DNA of 64,000 nucleotides from Rahnella woolbedingensis (GTDB taxonomy: Bacteria; Pseudomonadota; Gammaproteobacteria; Enterobacterales; Enterobacteriaceae), in contig NZ_RAHH01000014.1 in the NCBI RefSeq assembly GCF_003602095.1, positions 1 to 64,000 on the forward strand. Reading direction: 5' to 3'. The position numbers and the translations under genes are program-made. Below are positions 37,527 through 48,081 of this stretch, in pieces (the stretch's first letter is position 1; each line of letters opens with the position of its first letter). The notes under the pieces were generated by a model that had not been told where the DNA came from, did not search any database, and worked only from the letters and a program-made list of their open reading frames with translations.

Positions 37527-40364
37527 TCAGCCCAGCCAGTTCGCCCAGCTGGCGCGGATTTGCGCACGCTCTGTCGCAAAGCTGTCTGCGGCCACTTTTC
37601 CGCTGTGTTCCTGCAAGGCGAGGTGATGAATTTCATCGCGCAGCGTGACATAAGCCTGCGTCAGATTTCGTGCCTCTTCTTCCGGCATGATGTCGTATTG
37701 TGCCATCAGCTCGAAAATCCTCACATTATCGGACCAGCGTGTCAGCTTTGGCTCGTCGTGAGCAAAACGTAAGACCAGATATTGTGCAATGAATTCAATA
37801 TCAGTGATGCCACCCGGATCGGCTTTCAGATCAAACTGGTCGGCCTTTTTACTGCCCAGATGCGCATACATTTTCTCGCGCATCTCGCGCACTTCTTTGC
37901 GCAGCCCTTCGTCATCACGCTGGCGACACAAAATATCGCGGCGCGTAGCGTTAAATTGCTGCGTCAGCTGCGGGTCACCATAGACCACACGGGCGCGGAC
38001 CAGCGCCTGATGCTCCCACGTCCAGGCCTCATTTGCCTGATAATCTGCAAAGGCTTCAATGGTGCTGACCAGCATGCCGGAAGCACCCGAAGGCCGCAGG
38101 CGCGCATCGACTTCATACAGAATGCCGGATGACGTTCGCGTGCTGAACAGGTGCATAATGCGCTGCGCCAGCCGCAGATAAAACTGACGCCCGTCGATGA
38201 CGCGATCGCCGTCGGTCATGACTTCCGGCGCACAGTCGAGCAGGAAAACCAGATCCAGGTCTGAACTGTAGCCCAGCTCCCAGCCGCCGAGTTTGCCGTA
38301 ACCAATGACGGCAAAACCACGCCCTTCGCGAAGCTGAAGATGCGTTGGCTGGCCGTATTTCACCACCATCTGTTCCCACGCCTGCTGCACCACAACGTCG
38401 AGAATGGCTTCGGCGAGATAGGTTAAGTGGTCACTGACTTTCATCACCGGCAACGCGCCGGAAATATCCCCGGCGGCGATACGCAGATGCTGCGCCTGCT
38501 TAAACTGGCGCACGGCTTCAAGCTGCTGCTCTTCGTCTTCTGTCGGCACGCGCATCAGATACTGGCGCAGTTCATCACGATAGGCGGTCAGTTCAATCGG
38601 CTGATACAACGTGCGCGGATCAAGTAATTCATCAAGCAATAACGGGTGACGGGCCAGCTGCGTCGCGACCATCGGGGACGCCGCACACAGGCGGATTAAC
38701 TGTTTGAGCGCGCCGGGATATTCCACCAGCAGCTCGATATAAGTGGTACGCGTGACGATATTCAGCAGCAGTTGCATCAGGCGCTGAAGCGTTACGTCGG
38801 CGTTTTTATAGATACAGACCTGCGCCAGTAAACGCGGCATCAGTAAATCCAGTTGCTCGCGTCCGCGCGGTCCGATGGTGCGTTTATCGACGTCCCGACG
38901 GAATTCGGCAATTTGCTGTAAAACATGGCGCTGCGCATTTTCATCGAGCAGTGGAACCAGCGGTGCCAGTTCGGCAGGTTCCAGCGCATCAATCCACAAA
39001 CTGCTGAACTGGGCTTGTTGCTGATCGTCTTCAGCATCCGGCGTATCATCGCCAATCAGATCGTTAAACACCGCACGCACGGCCTGCATGTGAGCATTCA
39101 CTGCATCCAGAAGCTGTGGCCAGCCGGCGTAATCCATTCCCCAGGCCAGACGCGCCTGATTCAGTTCGTCAGAAGGTAAGGTTTGTGTCTGCTCATCGGA
39201 AATGGCCTGCAACAGGTTTTCCAGACGACGCAGGAACAGATAACTGGTGCGCAGTTGCAGCACCTGCTCGACCGGCAGCAGCCCCAGATTCTCCAGCGCC
39301 TGCAATGTCGGCAACAATGCGCGCAATTGCAGCGCCGGTTCACGTCCACCACGGATCAGCTGGAAGACCTGAACAACAAATTCAATCTCGCGGATACCGC
39401 CCGCGCCGAGTTTGATGTTGTCTTTCAACCCCCGGCGGCGGACTTCACGCGCGATCATCCCTTTCATGTTACGTAATGACTGGATCACGCTGAAATCAAT
39501 GTAACGACGGAAGACAAAAGGCATCAGCATTTTGCGCAGTTCCTGACTGCTGATGTCTTCCGCGCCGCCCATCAGACGCGCTTTCACCATCGCGTAACGT
39601 TCCCAGTCGCGCCCCTGCTCCTGATAATAATCCTCCAGTGCCGGGAAACTCATCACCAGCGGACCGCTGTCGCCGAACGGGCGCAGACGCATATCCACAC
39701 GGTAAACAAAACCGTCGATAGTCGGCTGATCCAGCGCCTTAATCAGCCGCTGTCCGAGACGGGTGAAGAACTGAGCGTTATCCAGTTCGCGGCGTCCGCC
39801 ACGGGTCTGGCCGTTTTCCGGATAGGCAAAAATCAGGTCGATGTCAGAAGAAAAGTTCAGCTCCCCGCCGCCGAGTTTGCCCATACCGAGGATCAGCATT
39901 CGCTGCGGTTCGCCCGCCGCATTCACCGGTGTACCAAATTCACGACAACAGGCGTCGTACAGCCAGTCGCGGGCGCTGACGATCAGCAGTTCAGCCAGTT
40001 CGCTCAGTTGATGCAGCGTGTCTTTAGCCTCGCTGGTTTGCGCGGATTGCGACCAGGCAATGCGGGTCAGAATACGGCGGCGGAACAGGCGCAACGCTTT
40101 CATCAGCCCGTTTTCATCCGTTACACCGGCCAGAGCTTCTTCCAGCCACGGACGATAAAGCTGCCACTCCTGCGCCCCGGGCGGAGTTTCATTGATTTCA
40201 TGCCACCACTGCCCGAACGCCAGCAGGCTGTCCGTAACGAATTCACTGCTGGTGAGTACAGCCAGCTGTTGCTCATCGGGAAGCGGGAGGTTTTCAGGAT
40301 GTTCACGCCAGCGCTCAAGCACACTCTGCGCATGGCTTTGCAAAACAGAAGAAAGTGGCAACAT
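37527..40364 (-). CDS. glnE: Glutamine synthetase adenylyltransferase / deadenylase GlnE
   Basis: A 945-residue two-domain enzyme that adds AMP to glutamine synthetase or removes it, according to nitrogen status signalled by PII. Each half has a nucleotidyltransferase core: [20 protein letters not shown] in the N-terminal half (deadenylation) and [20 protein letters not shown] in the C-terminal half (adenylation). ATG 40364 has AAGGA ten bases upstream. ygiF is just upstream on the same strand, with a hairpin in the 57-base gap. Confidence 0.97.
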   Translation of the reverse strand: MLPLSSVLQSHAQSVLERWREHPENLPLPDEQQLAVLTSSEFVTDSLLAFGQWWHEINETPPGAQEWQLYRPWLEEALAGVTDENGLMKALRLFRRRILTRIAWSQSAQTSEAKDTLHQLSELAELLIVSARDWLYDACCREFGTPVNAAGEPQRMLILGMGKLGGGELNFSSDIDLIFAYPENGQTRGGRRELDNAQFFTRLGQRLIKALDQPTIDGFVYRVDMRLRPFGDSGPLVMSFPALEDYYQEQGRDWERYAMVKARLMGGAEDISSQELRKMLMPFVFRRYIDFSVIQSLRNMKGMIAREVRRRGLKDNIKLGAGGIREIEFVVQVFQLIRGGREPALQLRALLPTLQALENLGLLPVEQVLQLRTSYLFLRRLENLLQAISDEQTQTLPSDELNQARLAWGMDYAGWPQLLDAVNAHMQAVRAVFNDLIGDDTPDAEDDQQQAQFSSLWIDALEPAELAPLVPLLDENAQRHVLQQIAEFRRDVDKRTIGPRGREQLDLLMPRLLAQVCIYKNADVTLQRLMQLLLNIVTRTTYIELLVEYPGALKQLIRLCAASPMVATQLARHPLLLDELLDPRTLYQPIELTAYRDELRQYLMRVPTEDEEQQLEAVRQFKQAQHLRIAAGDISGALPVMKVSDHLTYLAEAILDVVVQQAWEQMVVKYGQPTHLQLREGRGFAVIGYGKLGGWELGYSSDLDLVFLLDCAPEVMTDGDRVIDGRQFYLRLAQRIMHLFSTRTSSGILYEVDARLRPSGASGMLVSTIEAFADYQANEAWTWEHQALVRARVVYGDPQLTQQFNATRRDILCRQRDDEGLRKEVREMREKMYAHLGSKKADQFDLKADPGGITDIEFIAQYLVLRFAHDEPKLTRWSDNVRIFELMAQYDIMPEEEARNLTQAYVTLRDEIHHLALQEHSGKVAADSFATERAQIRASWANWLG

Positions 40365-40381
40365 GAAGTCAGATTCCTTGC

Positions 40382-40412
40382 AAAAAAAAGCCCGGGCAAG
40401 TTGCCCAGGCTT
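40382..40412 (-). terminator. Terminator-like hairpin between ygiF and glnE
   Basis: On the minus strand AAGCCTGGGCAA pairs with TTGCCCGGGCTT around a two-base loop, with one mismatch, and is followed directly by a run of eight T. It lies ten bases after the ygiF stop and ends 18 bases before glnE, so it would cut transcription between two genes often treated as one operon. Confidence 0.82.
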
Positions 40413-40421
40413 ATCAGTCAA

Positions 40422-41729
40422 TTAACGAGGTTGTCCGTTTAACCAGAACGCATCCATCATCACCGCGTGGGAACGGGCTGAATCCTCCCAGGCATGCTGT
40501 TGCTGAACGATAGCCTGTTGCAGCTCGACCCAGCCGGCAATGTACGCAGCAACGTCTTTCTCAGGATAAGCACCGCCCAGCAGATGGAAGGTAATAATCT
40601 GACGCTTCAGACGCGCCAGCTGATCGCGATAGCCTTCTTCGGTCAGCGGCTGTGCAAACGCTTCTTTCAAATCGGCGGCGGTGCGGCCCAGCATGATGTC
40701 GGCAAAGCGCTTGAAGGAGCCTTCCAGTTTTTTCGCCGATTTATCGTCGATGAACGGCGTCCAGCCTGAAGTCGCCAGCCAGGAAGTAAGCACTAACTTG
40801 CATTTCAGATAGCTGGCGCTGTAACAAATTTCCTGCGCATCAGCAGATTTCTGTTCCAGCACAGGCACCAGATCAGTGAGCAATGTACGCAGTTCAGAAG
40901 AGGCTTTACGCGGTACCAGGCCGCCGAACAGCACCAGAACCTGACGCACGGTTTCTACCGCCTGTAATACGGTCAGACGCGCAGTTTTGTCGCCACGCAC
41001 CCACAGTTCTTCGTGATATTGCCAGTGATCCAGCGCCAGTTCGAACATGGCTGACATCGCCTGCTCCAGGGTCGCTTTTGGCTGGGCTTTGAACACCGGT
41101 AACGGCTTGATTTCACGGGCAGGATTGCCTTTCGCCAGATGATAGCCGCGGGCTGCCTTGCTGAATCCGCCCTGACGTAAACCGCCGTGTGCGCCGATTT
41201 CAGCGGCCAGCGCCAGCAGATCGGCGGTGTTGCCTTTTTTCAGTTCCAGTTCCACTTCTGCCAGTGCTTCAGAAAGCTCACCGGCGACGATTTCGCCCTG
41301 ATCCAGACCCAGTTCGATCTCGCTTTCGCCATAAGTGATCACCCACTTCTCACGGGTGAAATCCGTACGGAACAGCGGAGCCAGCTCTTTTTGCAGCGCG
41401 GCAGGCTTACAGCCTTCCGGCCAGATATCTTTCGGGAAGGCGCTGAGCTTCAATACCGGCTTTTTCAGCTCGACATTATATTCTGGGCGCTGATGCAGTC
41501 CGCCCACCACTTTCCCGCCGGTTTTGATGGTCATTTCGTACTGATCGTCGAAACCACGGATACGCAGGCCAATATCGTGCGAACGTAAATAGTTTTCCGC
41601 AGTCTCAAAATAGATGTTGGTCAGTTTCGAAGGCGCGGTGTGCACGCTGTTAAAACCAGCGAGTTGCGAAGGTAATTCGGCGATTGCGGCCGGGGTGGCG
41701 ATAAATTTTAATTCTATTTCTACGGTCAT
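40422..41729 (-). CDS. ygiF: Inorganic triphosphatase YgiF (CYTH-CHAD)
   Basis: A 435-residue protein with an N-terminal CYTH domain starting M-T-V-E-I-E-L-K-F (the E-x-E-x-K signature, which lines the triphosphate tunnel) to about residue 200, then a CHAD domain rich in conserved His and Arg residues. E. coli YgiF hydrolyses inorganic tripolyphosphate. ATG 41729 starts exactly at the CYTH signature; a 26-residue upstream extension is not conserved. It precedes glnE on the same strand and is divergent from ygiM. Confidence 0.93.
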   Translation of the reverse strand: MTVEIELKFIATPAAIAELPSQLAGFNSVHTAPSKLTNIYFETAENYLRSHDIGLRIRGFDDQYEMTIKTGGKVVGGLHQRPEYNVELKKPVLKLSAFPKDIWPEGCKPAALQKELAPLFRTDFTREKWVITYGESEIELGLDQGEIVAGELSEALAEVELELKKGNTADLLALAAEIGAHGGLRQGGFSKAARGYHLAKGNPAREIKPLPVFKAQPKATLEQAMSAMFELALDHWQYHEELWVRGDKTARLTVLQAVETVRQVLVLFGGLVPRKASSELRTLLTDLVPVLEQKSADAQEICYSASYLKCKLVLTSWLATSGWTPFIDDKSAKKLEGSFKRFADIMLGRTAADLKEAFAQPLTEEGYRDQLARLKRQIITFHLLGGAYPEKDVAAYIAGWVELQQAIVQQQHAWEDSARSHAVMMDAFWLNGQPR

Positions 41730-42008
41730 AGGAGTCTTCACACCGATTCTTTGCTGCCAAAAGGGATAAACGCGTCGCTGCAATTCTATCATAACCACTG
41801 CCCGCAAGCCGCATGTTGCGGGATTGTAAGATAGTTCTCATTCCGGTTTATACATTGCGTCGTCACACTGTTGCCCTTACTATCGGTATCCAAACTTTTA
41901 GTACATTCATGAAAGCAATGGCCGGACAGAGGCGGTTGCAGAAGACGTATCCCGATAAAACGGATCCACACTTCACGTTCCCTAAATTCACAAAGAAACG
42001 ATGAAATA

Positions 42009-42629
42009 ATGCAGAAATTACGCCTAATTGGTTTCGCTTTGCTTGGTTTAAGCATCACATGGGGCGCTCACGCTGATGAGAAGCGCTATATCTCCGACGA
42101 TTTGATCACCTATATCCACAGCGGTCCGGGTAATCAGTATCGCATTGTTGGCACCCTGAATGCCGGTGAAGAAGTCACCCTGCGCAGCGTCAACGACAGT
42201 ACTAAATACGGTGAGATTGTTGATTCAAAAGGTAAAACAGCCTGGATCCCACTGGATCAGTTAAGCAATGTGCCGAGCCTGCGTACCCGCGTTCCGGATC
42301 TGGAGCAACAGGTGAAAACGCTGACGGACAAGCTGACCAACATTGATTCCAGCTGGAACCAGCGTACTGCGGAAATGCAGAGCAAGGTTTCTTCCAGCGA
42401 CGGTATTATCAATGGCCTGAAGAAAGAAAATCAGGATCTGAAAAATCAGCTGATCGTGGCGAAGAAGAAAGTTGATGCAGTAAACGTTCAGCTCGACGAC
42501 AAACAAAGAACCATTATTCTGCAATGGTTTATGTACGGCGGCGGCGTTGCTGGCGTAGGTCTGGTTCTGGGCCTGTTGTTGCCGCATCTGATCCCACGTC
42601 GCAGGAAGAAAGATCGCTGGATGAGCTGA
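42009..42629 (+). CDS. ygiM: SH3-domain membrane-anchored protein YgiM
   Basis: A 206-residue protein with a signal peptide (cleaved after A-H-A at about residue 22), a bacterial SH3 domain (residues 25-90, including R-Y-I-S-D and S-G-P-G-N-Q-Y-R), a coiled coil (about 95-165), and a C-terminal membrane helix followed by a basic tail (R-R-R-K-K-D-R-W). It matches E. coli YgiM and the 'SH3 and anchor' family. The layout places the SH3 domain in the periplasm, possibly touching peptidoglycan. It precedes cca, as in E. coli. Confidence 0.92.
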   Translation: MQKLRLIGFALLGLSITWGAHADEKRYISDDLITYIHSGPGNQYRIVGTLNAGEEVTLRSVNDSTKYGEIVDSKGKTAWIPLDQLSNVPSLRTRVPDLEQQVKTLTDKLTNIDSSWNQRTAEMQSKVSSSDGIINGLKKENQDLKNQLIVAKKKVDAVNVQLDDKQRTIILQWFMYGGGVAGVGLVLGLLLPHLIPRRRKKDRWMS

Positions 42630-42777
42630 CAGCTCACCTGCAGATCACACCTGTTAAGACATTTTAATCCGTTAAGGCACATTGGTGCCTTTTCGTGTTT
42701 CCATCAATCAGGAAATCTTCATCGCAACTTTGCTATGATGAACAAAGAGTCATTTGCCTTATTTCAGGAGTTATCGC

Positions 42778-44013
42778 GTGGAGATTTACCTGGTCGGCGG
42801 CGCAGTCCGAGACAGTTTATTAAACCTGCCTGTGTCTGAACACGATTGGGTAGTGGTGGGCGCAACGCCTGAATACATGCTCGAAAATGGCTATCAGCAG
42901 GTCGGCAAAGATTTTCCGGTCTTCCTGCATCCGCGTACCCGTGATGAATATGCCTTGGCCCGCACCGAGCGAAAATCAGGTTCCGGCTATAACGGGTTTA
43001 CCTGCTACGCCGCACCCGATGTCACGCTGGAACAGGATTTGATGCGCCGTGACCTGACCATCAATGCCATCGCAAAAAGTGAAGATGGGACGCTTTTCGA
43101 CCCCTATCACGGACAGCGCGATATCGAACAACGTCTTCTGCGCCATGTCTCTGACGCCTTCGGTGAAGATCCGCTGCGCGTGCTGCGTGTCGCCCGCTTT
43201 GCCGCGCGTTTTGCCCATTTAGGTTTTACCGTCGCTCCTGAAACACAGGCGCTGATGCAGCACATGGCGCAAAGCGGTGAGCTCGAAGCCCTGACGCCTG
43301 AACGCGTCTGGAAAGAAACCGAGAAAGCCTTGCAGACGCAGGATCCGCAGGTGTATTTCCAGGTGCTGCGTGACTGCGGCGCGCTCAAAGTGCTGTTCCC
43401 GGAAATCGACGCGCTGTTTGGCGTTCCGGCTCCGGAGAAATGGCATCCGGAAATTGATACCGGCATTCATACGCTGATGACATTGAAAATCGCCAGCACG
43501 CTGACGCCTGAAGTGAATGTGCGTTTCTCTGCGCTTTGCCATGACTTGGGCAAGGCGCTGACCCCGCCGCAATTCTGGCCTGCCCATCACGGCCACGGGC
43601 CTGCTGGTGTGAAACTGGTGGAAAATATTTGTCAGCGTCTGAAAGTCCCGACGCATATCCGCGATTTAGCCAAACTGGTCGCAGAGTTCCATGACCTGAT
43701 CCACACCGTCAATAAACTGCGTCCGGAAACTCTGTTAAAGCTGTTCGACACCATCGACGTGTGGCGTAAACCGCAACGGCTTGAGCAGATGATTATGACC
43801 AGTGAAGCGGATGCACGCGGACGTACCACCTTTGAAAACAACCCTTATCCGCAAGGTAATTACCTGCGTGAGGCTTTCAAAGTGGCGAACAGCATCACCA
43901 ATAAAGAAGTGCTGGATGCCGGTTTTCAGGGGATAGAAATCCGCGATGAGCTGAAAAAGCGTCGCACACAAGCACTGGCGGACTGGAAACAAACGCAGGA
44001 CGTGACGATTTAA
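42778..44013 (+). CDS. cca: CCA-adding enzyme (tRNA nucleotidyltransferase) with HD domain
   Basis: A 411-residue class II tRNA nucleotidyltransferase that builds or repairs the 3' CCA end. The start is GTG at 42778, with AGGAG seven bases upstream, giving [13 protein letters not shown]; the ATG at 42754 lies before the ribosome site. The D-W-V-V-V-G and [10 protein letters not shown] motifs form the polymerase core. The C-terminal half has the HD phosphohydrolase signature (C-H-D-L-G-K) found in the enterobacterial enzyme, which has added phosphatase and phosphodiesterase activities. A strong terminator follows. Confidence 0.96.
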   Translation: MEIYLVGGAVRDSLLNLPVSEHDWVVVGATPEYMLENGYQQVGKDFPVFLHPRTRDEYALARTERKSGSGYNGFTCYAAPDVTLEQDLMRRDLTINAIAKSEDGTLFDPYHGQRDIEQRLLRHVSDAFGEDPLRVLRVARFAARFAHLGFTVAPETQALMQHMAQSGELEALTPERVWKETEKALQTQDPQVYFQVLRDCGALKVLFPEIDALFGVPAPEKWHPEIDTGIHTLMTLKIASTLTPEVNVRFSALCHDLGKALTPPQFWPAHHGHGPAGVKLVENICQRLKVPTHIRDLAKLVAEFHDLIHTVNKLRPETLLKLFDTIDVWRKPQRLEQMIMTSEADARGRTTFENNPYPQGNYLREAFKVANSITNKEVLDAGFQGIEIRDELKKRRTQALADWKQTQDVTI

Positions 44014-44028
44014 CTCGCATTAACGATC

Positions 44029-44067
44029 AAAAAAAGCCCCGTGCGTTTTGCGCCGGGGCTTTTTTTT
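44029..44067 (+). terminator. Terminator of cca
   Basis: AGCCCCG (44035-44041) and CGGGGCT (44054-44060) with a run of eight T afterwards and A-rich sequence before, so it may work in both directions. Confidence 0.9.
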
Positions 44068-44099
44068 GTCGCCAGTATTTTTGTCGCCGATAAGGGAAA

Positions 44100-44927
44100 T
44101 CAGGCGATAAAGACGAAGTAAACCGCGATAGCAACAAAGAACCGATAGATAGCAAACGGAATAAAGGAAATACGTTTAATCACCGCCAGGAAGGTTTTAA
44201 TCGCAATCAGGGCCACGATAAATGCGCAGATAAAACCGGTGGCAAACATCGGCAAATCAGCCATCGTCAGGAAGCTGTAACTCTTATACAAGTCCAGCGC
44301 CGTCGCACCCATCATCATCGGCACCGCCAGCAGGAAAGAGAACTCAGACGCGGCAAAACGGCTGATGCCCATTAACATCCCGCCGCTGATGGTCGCACCT
44401 GAACGGGAGAATCCAGGCCAGAGCGCCAGACACTGGAAAACACCGATCATAAAGGCCTGCAAATAAGTGATGTCATCCACCCCTTCAGCACGCGGTTTTT
44501 TTGGTTTCAGCAGTTCGGCTGCAATCAGCAAAACACCGCCGACGACCAGTGCATACATCACAAATTTCGGCTCAAACAGGGACTTGATCTGCGAATGCAG
44601 CAGTAAACCCAGGATGGTTGCCGGGATCATCCCTAAAATAATATGCAATAAATTCAGACGGCGGTTACCCGTGCCCTCATGAACTGGCGGCTTGCCAAAG
44701 TGCAGGCCAATCATGCCAAACAAACGACGCCAGAACATCACCACCACAGCAAGAATCGAACCTAACTGGATAACCACTTCAAATGATTTTGAGGTATCTC
44801 CGGTAAAGCCGAGCAGATTTCCTGCAATGATCAGATGGCCGGTCGATGAAACCGGTAAAAACTCAGTCAACCCTTCAACAACACCCAAAATTGCTGCTAC
44901 AAGCAACGAATGACTTTCGACGATCAT
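44100..44927 (-). CDS. uppP: Undecaprenyl-diphosphatase UppP (BacA)
   Basis: A 275-residue inner-membrane enzyme with about eight helices that dephosphorylates undecaprenyl diphosphate to renew the lipid carrier for peptidoglycan and surface polysaccharides. Catalytic motifs are present: [14 protein letters not shown] near the start and P-G-F-S-R-S-G in the middle. Overexpression gives bacitracin resistance, hence bacA. It lies downstream of folB on the same strand, separated by two hairpins, and converges on cca. Confidence 0.96.
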   Translation of the reverse strand: MIVESHSLLVAAILGVVEGLTEFLPVSSTGHLIIAGNLLGFTGDTSKSFEVVIQLGSILAVVVMFWRRLFGMIGLHFGKPPVHEGTGNRRLNLLHIILGMIPATILGLLLHSQIKSLFEPKFVMYALVVGGVLLIAAELLKPKKPRAEGVDDITYLQAFMIGVFQCLALWPGFSRSGATISGGMLMGISRFAASEFSFLLAVPMMMGATALDLYKSYSFLTMADLPMFATGFICAFIVALIAIKTFLAVIKRISFIPFAIYRFFVAIAVYFVFIA

Positions 44928-44988
44928 TATCGCACCCTACCCTATGAAATTTCCGCTAGTGGGAAAACATGCTCAAAGTACAGACAAC

Positions 44989-45050
44989 AAAAAAGCGGCA
45001 TCACGCTGAGCCGCCTCATTAAAGGAAGCCCGGTTCTCCGGACTTTCCTT
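44989..45050 (-). other. Paired hairpins between folB and uppP (terminator or 3' RNA)
   Basis: On the minus strand an AAGGAA ... TTCCTT stem-loop (45021-45050) is followed by GCGGC/GCCGC (45010-45014 with 44995-44999) and six T residues. The second hairpin is a good terminator for folB; the first adds structure typical of an RNA 3' end. The region could also release a small RNA. Confidence 0.6.
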
Positions 45051-45123
45051 GTAACGCTTCTTTATGACATTAAATAGACACGCATTTCTTAAAATGTATC
45101 CATTTAAGAATTAAAATTAAGAA

Positions 45124-45480
45124 TTAAAAACGTTTTCCACGCTCAATAATCACGCCGACATTGGAGGCCTGCGCCACCGCACCGGGCTTACTGAGCTTAA
45201 TCCGCACCCAGGGCGAATTAAAACGGGTCAGAAGCAGGGTTGCCACTTCTTCAGCCACACGCTCTACCAGCGCGAAATTTTGCGATGCCACATGTTCAGT
45301 CACCGCATCACTGACGTCGGCATAGCTTAAACAGTCATTCACATCGTCGCTGGCGGCGGATTTTCGGTTATCCCAGGCCATTTCGATATCGAACACCAGT
45401 TTCTGTTTAATGGTCTGTTCCCAGTCGTAAGCGCCAATCGTGGTGATTACATTTAGTTGCTCAATAAATACGATATCCAT
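45124..45480 (-). CDS. folB: Dihydroneopterin aldolase FolB
   Basis: A 118-residue tunnel-fold enzyme that cleaves 7,8-dihydroneopterin in folate synthesis and also epimerises it. It matches E. coli Fol[10 protein letters not shown] start, the V-E-R-V-A-E-E-V segment, and the [10 protein letters not shown] motif with the catalytic Lys. The ATG at 45480 equals the E. coli start; a GTG one codon upstream is in frame. It is divergent from plsY with a 107-base gap, as usual in enterobacteria. Confidence 0.95.
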   Translation of the reverse strand: MDIVFIEQLNVITTIGAYDWEQTIKQKLVFDIEMAWDNRKSAASDDVNDCLSYADVSDAVTEHVASQNFALVERVAEEVATLLLTRFNSPWVRIKLSKPGAVAQASNVGVIIERGKRF

Positions 45481-45587
45481 CACGTGATTCTCTGTTTTTG
45501 GCCCAGCCGGATACCACTTCCAGCAGAAAATGCGTATTATCCATGGATGTTGCGATTAAAACGACCCTTATTAGACGGAACTGCTTT

Positions 45588-46217
45588 ATGAGTGCTACCG
45601 CGCTTGGAATGATTATTTTCGCCTACCTCTGCGGCTCGATTTCCAGTGCGATTCTGGTCTGCCGGGTAGCCCGGTTACCGGATCCGCGCACAGCGGGCTC
45701 TGGCAACCCCGGAGCCACGAATGTCTTGCGACTCGGTGGTCGTCTGGCCGCGGCGTCTGTGCTCATCTTCGATATTCTTAAAGGGATGCTGCCTGTCTGG
45801 CTGGCCTATCGCCTGAATATTCCGCCGATGTACCTCGGACTGACCGCCATCGCCGCCTGTCTGGGCCACATCTATCCGGTATTTTTCCGTTTTAAAGGCG
45901 GTAAAGGCGTTGCCACGGCGTTTGGTGCTATCGCCCCTATCGGCTGGGACTTAACCGGCCTGATGATGGGGACATGGCTGCTGACCGTGCTTCTGGGCGG
46001 ATATTCGTCACTGGGCGCGATTGTCAGCGCCCTGATCGCACCTTTTTACGTCTGGTGGTTCAAACCTGAATTCACCTTCCCGGTCGCCATGCTTTCCTGT
46101 TTGATATTGTTGCGTCATCACGACAATATTCAGCGCCTGTGGCGCGGTCAGGAAGGTAAAATCTGGGATAATCTGAAGAAGAAACGTAAAGCAGCGAAAG
46201 AAGATAAAGCCGAATAA
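45588..46217 (+). CDS. plsY: Glycerol-3-phosphate acyltransferase PlsY (YgiH)
   Basis: A 209-residue inner-membrane protein with five hydrophobic helices that moves acyl groups from acyl-phosphate to glycerol 3-phosphate, the first step of phospholipid synthesis. The three conserved loops are seen: G-S-I-S-S-A near the start, [12 protein letters not shown], and [15 protein letters not shown] 45588 gives the E. coli start M-S-A-x-A; 30 extra in-frame codons upstream run through the folB promoter gap and were rejected. The end is Lys-rich. Confidence 0.95.
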   Translation: MSATALGMIIFAYLCGSISSAILVCRVARLPDPRTAGSGNPGATNVLRLGGRLAAASVLIFDILKGMLPVWLAYRLNIPPMYLGLTAIAACLGHIYPVFFRFKGGKGVATAFGAIAPIGWDLTGLMMGTWLLTVLLGGYSSLGAIVSALIAPFYVWWFKPEFTFPVAMLSCLILLRHHDNIQRLWRGQEGKIWDNLKKKRKAAKEDKAE

Positions 46218-46242
46218 CGGATAACCTCAGATTTCAGACATT

Positions 46243-46273
46243 AAAAAACGACCTCAAGCGGGTCGTTTTTTTA
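46243..46273 (+). terminator. Terminator of plsY
   Basis: AAAAACGACC (46244-46253) / GGTCGTTTTT (46261-46270) with a seven-base loop; T-rich on the right, A-rich on the left. Confidence 0.88.
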
Positions 46274-46289
46274 TTGTTTTTTCACCTCA

Positions 46290-46409
46290 GCCAGCCTGAC
46301 TGGACGTGAGCGAGACAAGGCGTCAGGAGACCTGAAAGCGCAGCATACTCAAGTATGTGAGCATTTCGGGTCGGCGCAGCAACGCAGTCTCAGCCTTGCT
46401 CAGACTGGC
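46290..46409. repeat. Palindromic repeat, diverged member, overlapping the tsaD stop
   Basis: About 120 bases bounded by near-inverted ends GCCAGCCTGA (46290-46299) and TCAGACTGGC (46400-46409). The centre has ATACTCAAGTATGTGA and then GCGCAGCAACGCAG, the same layout as the copies at 49853-49976 and 58206-58305 (a TAC...GTA stem, then GCAGC-AACGCA), but more diverged. The right end holds the tsaD stop codon. Confidence 0.55.
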
Positions 46410-47413
46410 GGAAGCTCAGCGAGAGGCCAGCGCGGACGGACTGTCACGCCAAGATCAGGCGTCGCGCCGGTTTTCAACCGCACCATACCCGCGTAGGCGA
46501 TCATCGCACCATTATCGGTACAAAATTCAGGACGCGCGTAGAACACCTTACCGCCGCGCTTAGTCATCACTTCTTCAAGTTTGGCGCGTAAAGTACGGTT
46601 CGCGCTGACGCCACCGGCCATCACCAGTTGTTTGAAACCGGTCTGATCCAGTGCGCGTTTGCATTTAATGGCCAGCGTATCGACAACAGCATCTTCAAAA
46701 GCACGGGCAATATCGGCGTGCGTCTGCGGGTCGCTGTCATTACCACGAATGGTATTGGCTGCAAAAGTCTTGAGGCCGGAGAAACTGAAATCCAGCCCCG
46801 GACGGTCAGTCATCGGGCGCGGGAAGGTAAAGCGACCGGCCACACCCTGAGCCGCCATTTTCGACAGCAGCGGGCCGCCCGGATAATCCAGACCCAGCAG
46901 TTTAGCCGTTTTATCAAAGGCTTCACCGGCGGCGTCATCAATGGATTCGCCCAGTAATGTGTATTCGCCGATACCCGTAACGCTGATGAGCTGCGTGTGC
47001 CCGCCGGAAACCAGCAGCGCCACAAACGGGAAATCAGGCGGATTATCTTCAAGCATCGGTGCCAGCAAGTGGCCTTCCATATGATGAACAGGCACCGCAG
47101 GCACATCCCAGGCAAACGCCAGGGAACGTCCGATAGTGGCGCCGACCAGCAATGCGCCGACCAGGCCCGGACCGGCGGTATACGCCACGCCGTCGATATC
47201 CTGAGCGGTCAGCCCGGCTTCTTTCAGCGCGGCCTGAATCAAAGGGATTGTTTTACGTACATGGTCACGTGACGCCAGTTCTGGCACCACGCCGCCGTAA
47301 TCTGCATGCAGTTTTACCTGACTATACAGTTGGTTGGCTAATAAACCGGTTTCGCTGTCATAAACTGCAATTCCGGTTTCATCGCAGGACGTTTCAATAC
47401 CCAGTACTCGCAT
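46400..47413 (-). CDS. tsaD: tRNA threonylcarbamoyladenosine transferase TsaD (YgjD/Gcp)
   Basis: A 337-residue ASKHA-fold protein that places threonylcarbamoyl on A37 of tRNAs reading ANN codons, with TsaB and TsaE. The metal motif H-M-E-G-H is present, along with G-L-V-G-A-L-L-V-G and D-F-S-F-S-G-L-K-T. It matches E. coli TsaD over the full length, so ATG 47413 was chosen over a frame 35 codons longer. The last residues (L-P-P-V-stop) lie in the end of a palindromic repeat; E. coli ends L-P-A-A. It is divergent from rpsU in the standard arrangement. Confidence 0.96.
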   Translation of the reverse strand: MRVLGIETSCDETGIAVYDSETGLLANQLYSQVKLHADYGGVVPELASRDHVRKTIPLIQAALKEAGLTAQDIDGVAYTAGPGLVGALLVGATIGRSLAFAWDVPAVPVHHMEGHLLAPMLEDNPPDFPFVALLVSGGHTQLISVTGIGEYTLLGESIDDAAGEAFDKTAKLLGLDYPGGPLLSKMAAQGVAGRFTFPRPMTDRPGLDFSFSGLKTFAANTIRGNDSDPQTHADIARAFEDAVVDTLAIKCKRALDQTGFKQLVMAGGVSANRTLRAKLEEVMTKRGGKVFYARPEFCTDNGAMIAYAGMVRLKTGATPDLGVTVRPRWPLAELPPV

Positions 47414-47548
47414 CACTCTTTCCATCATAGTTTTCGCGCTAACTCGCGGCGCGCAGTTTAGCACACAAGGCGCTGCGGGCGCTGCACCGGAGTGGGAATT
47501 CCTTGCTTCATAAGCCAATTAATGTCGAGCAATTTCGATTGATTGGTA

Positions 47549-47554
47549 TATAAT
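47549..47554 (+). promoter_or_regulatory. Candidate upstream rpsU promoter (-10)
   Basis: TATAAT followed by the GC-rich discriminator CGCCGCCCG, as at growth-rate-controlled promoters. No good -35 is seen at 16-18 bases, so this is weaker than the inner promoter. Confidence 0.45.
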
Positions 47555-47631
47555 CGCCGCCCGACGCAAAAGCGAGCGCACAATGTTGCAGAAGGGTTGC
47601 TGAAGGCGCCTGTTTCAATTTGCCGTTATGC

Positions 47632-47661
47632 TTTACAAGACGAGGCGAATTGGAGTAAAAT
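47632..47661 (+). promoter_or_regulatory. Promoter of the rpsU-dnaG-rpoD operon
   Basis: TTTACA (47632-47637), an 18-base spacer, and TAAAAT (47656-47661), followed by the GC-rich TCCGCACC. The start point should lie near 47668, about 60 bases before rpsU. Confidence 0.72.
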
Positions 47662-47676
47662 TCCGCACCATTTTGA

Positions 47677-47946
<270 letters not shown>

Positions 47947-48018
47947 TCTTCGGGGGCAACCCCAAATCGCGTGATTTGCAATATTAAGAACGCGCAGACT
48001 GCGTAGTAGCATACGAAG

Positions 48019-48060
48019 GCCGTGCTTTCCGAAAGGAATGCGCGGCTTGTTCTCGTTTAT
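48019..48060 (+). terminator. Attenuating hairpin between rpsU and dnaG
   Basis: GCCGTGCTTTCC (48019-48030), loop GAAA, GGAATGCGCGGC (48035-48046), with one mismatch and one G-T pair, then a T-rich stretch. It has the place and shape of the E. coli T1 partial terminator, which lowers dnaG expression relative to rpsU. Confidence 0.78.
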
Positions 48061-48081
48061 AGGCTAGTGAGTAAGGGGCTT

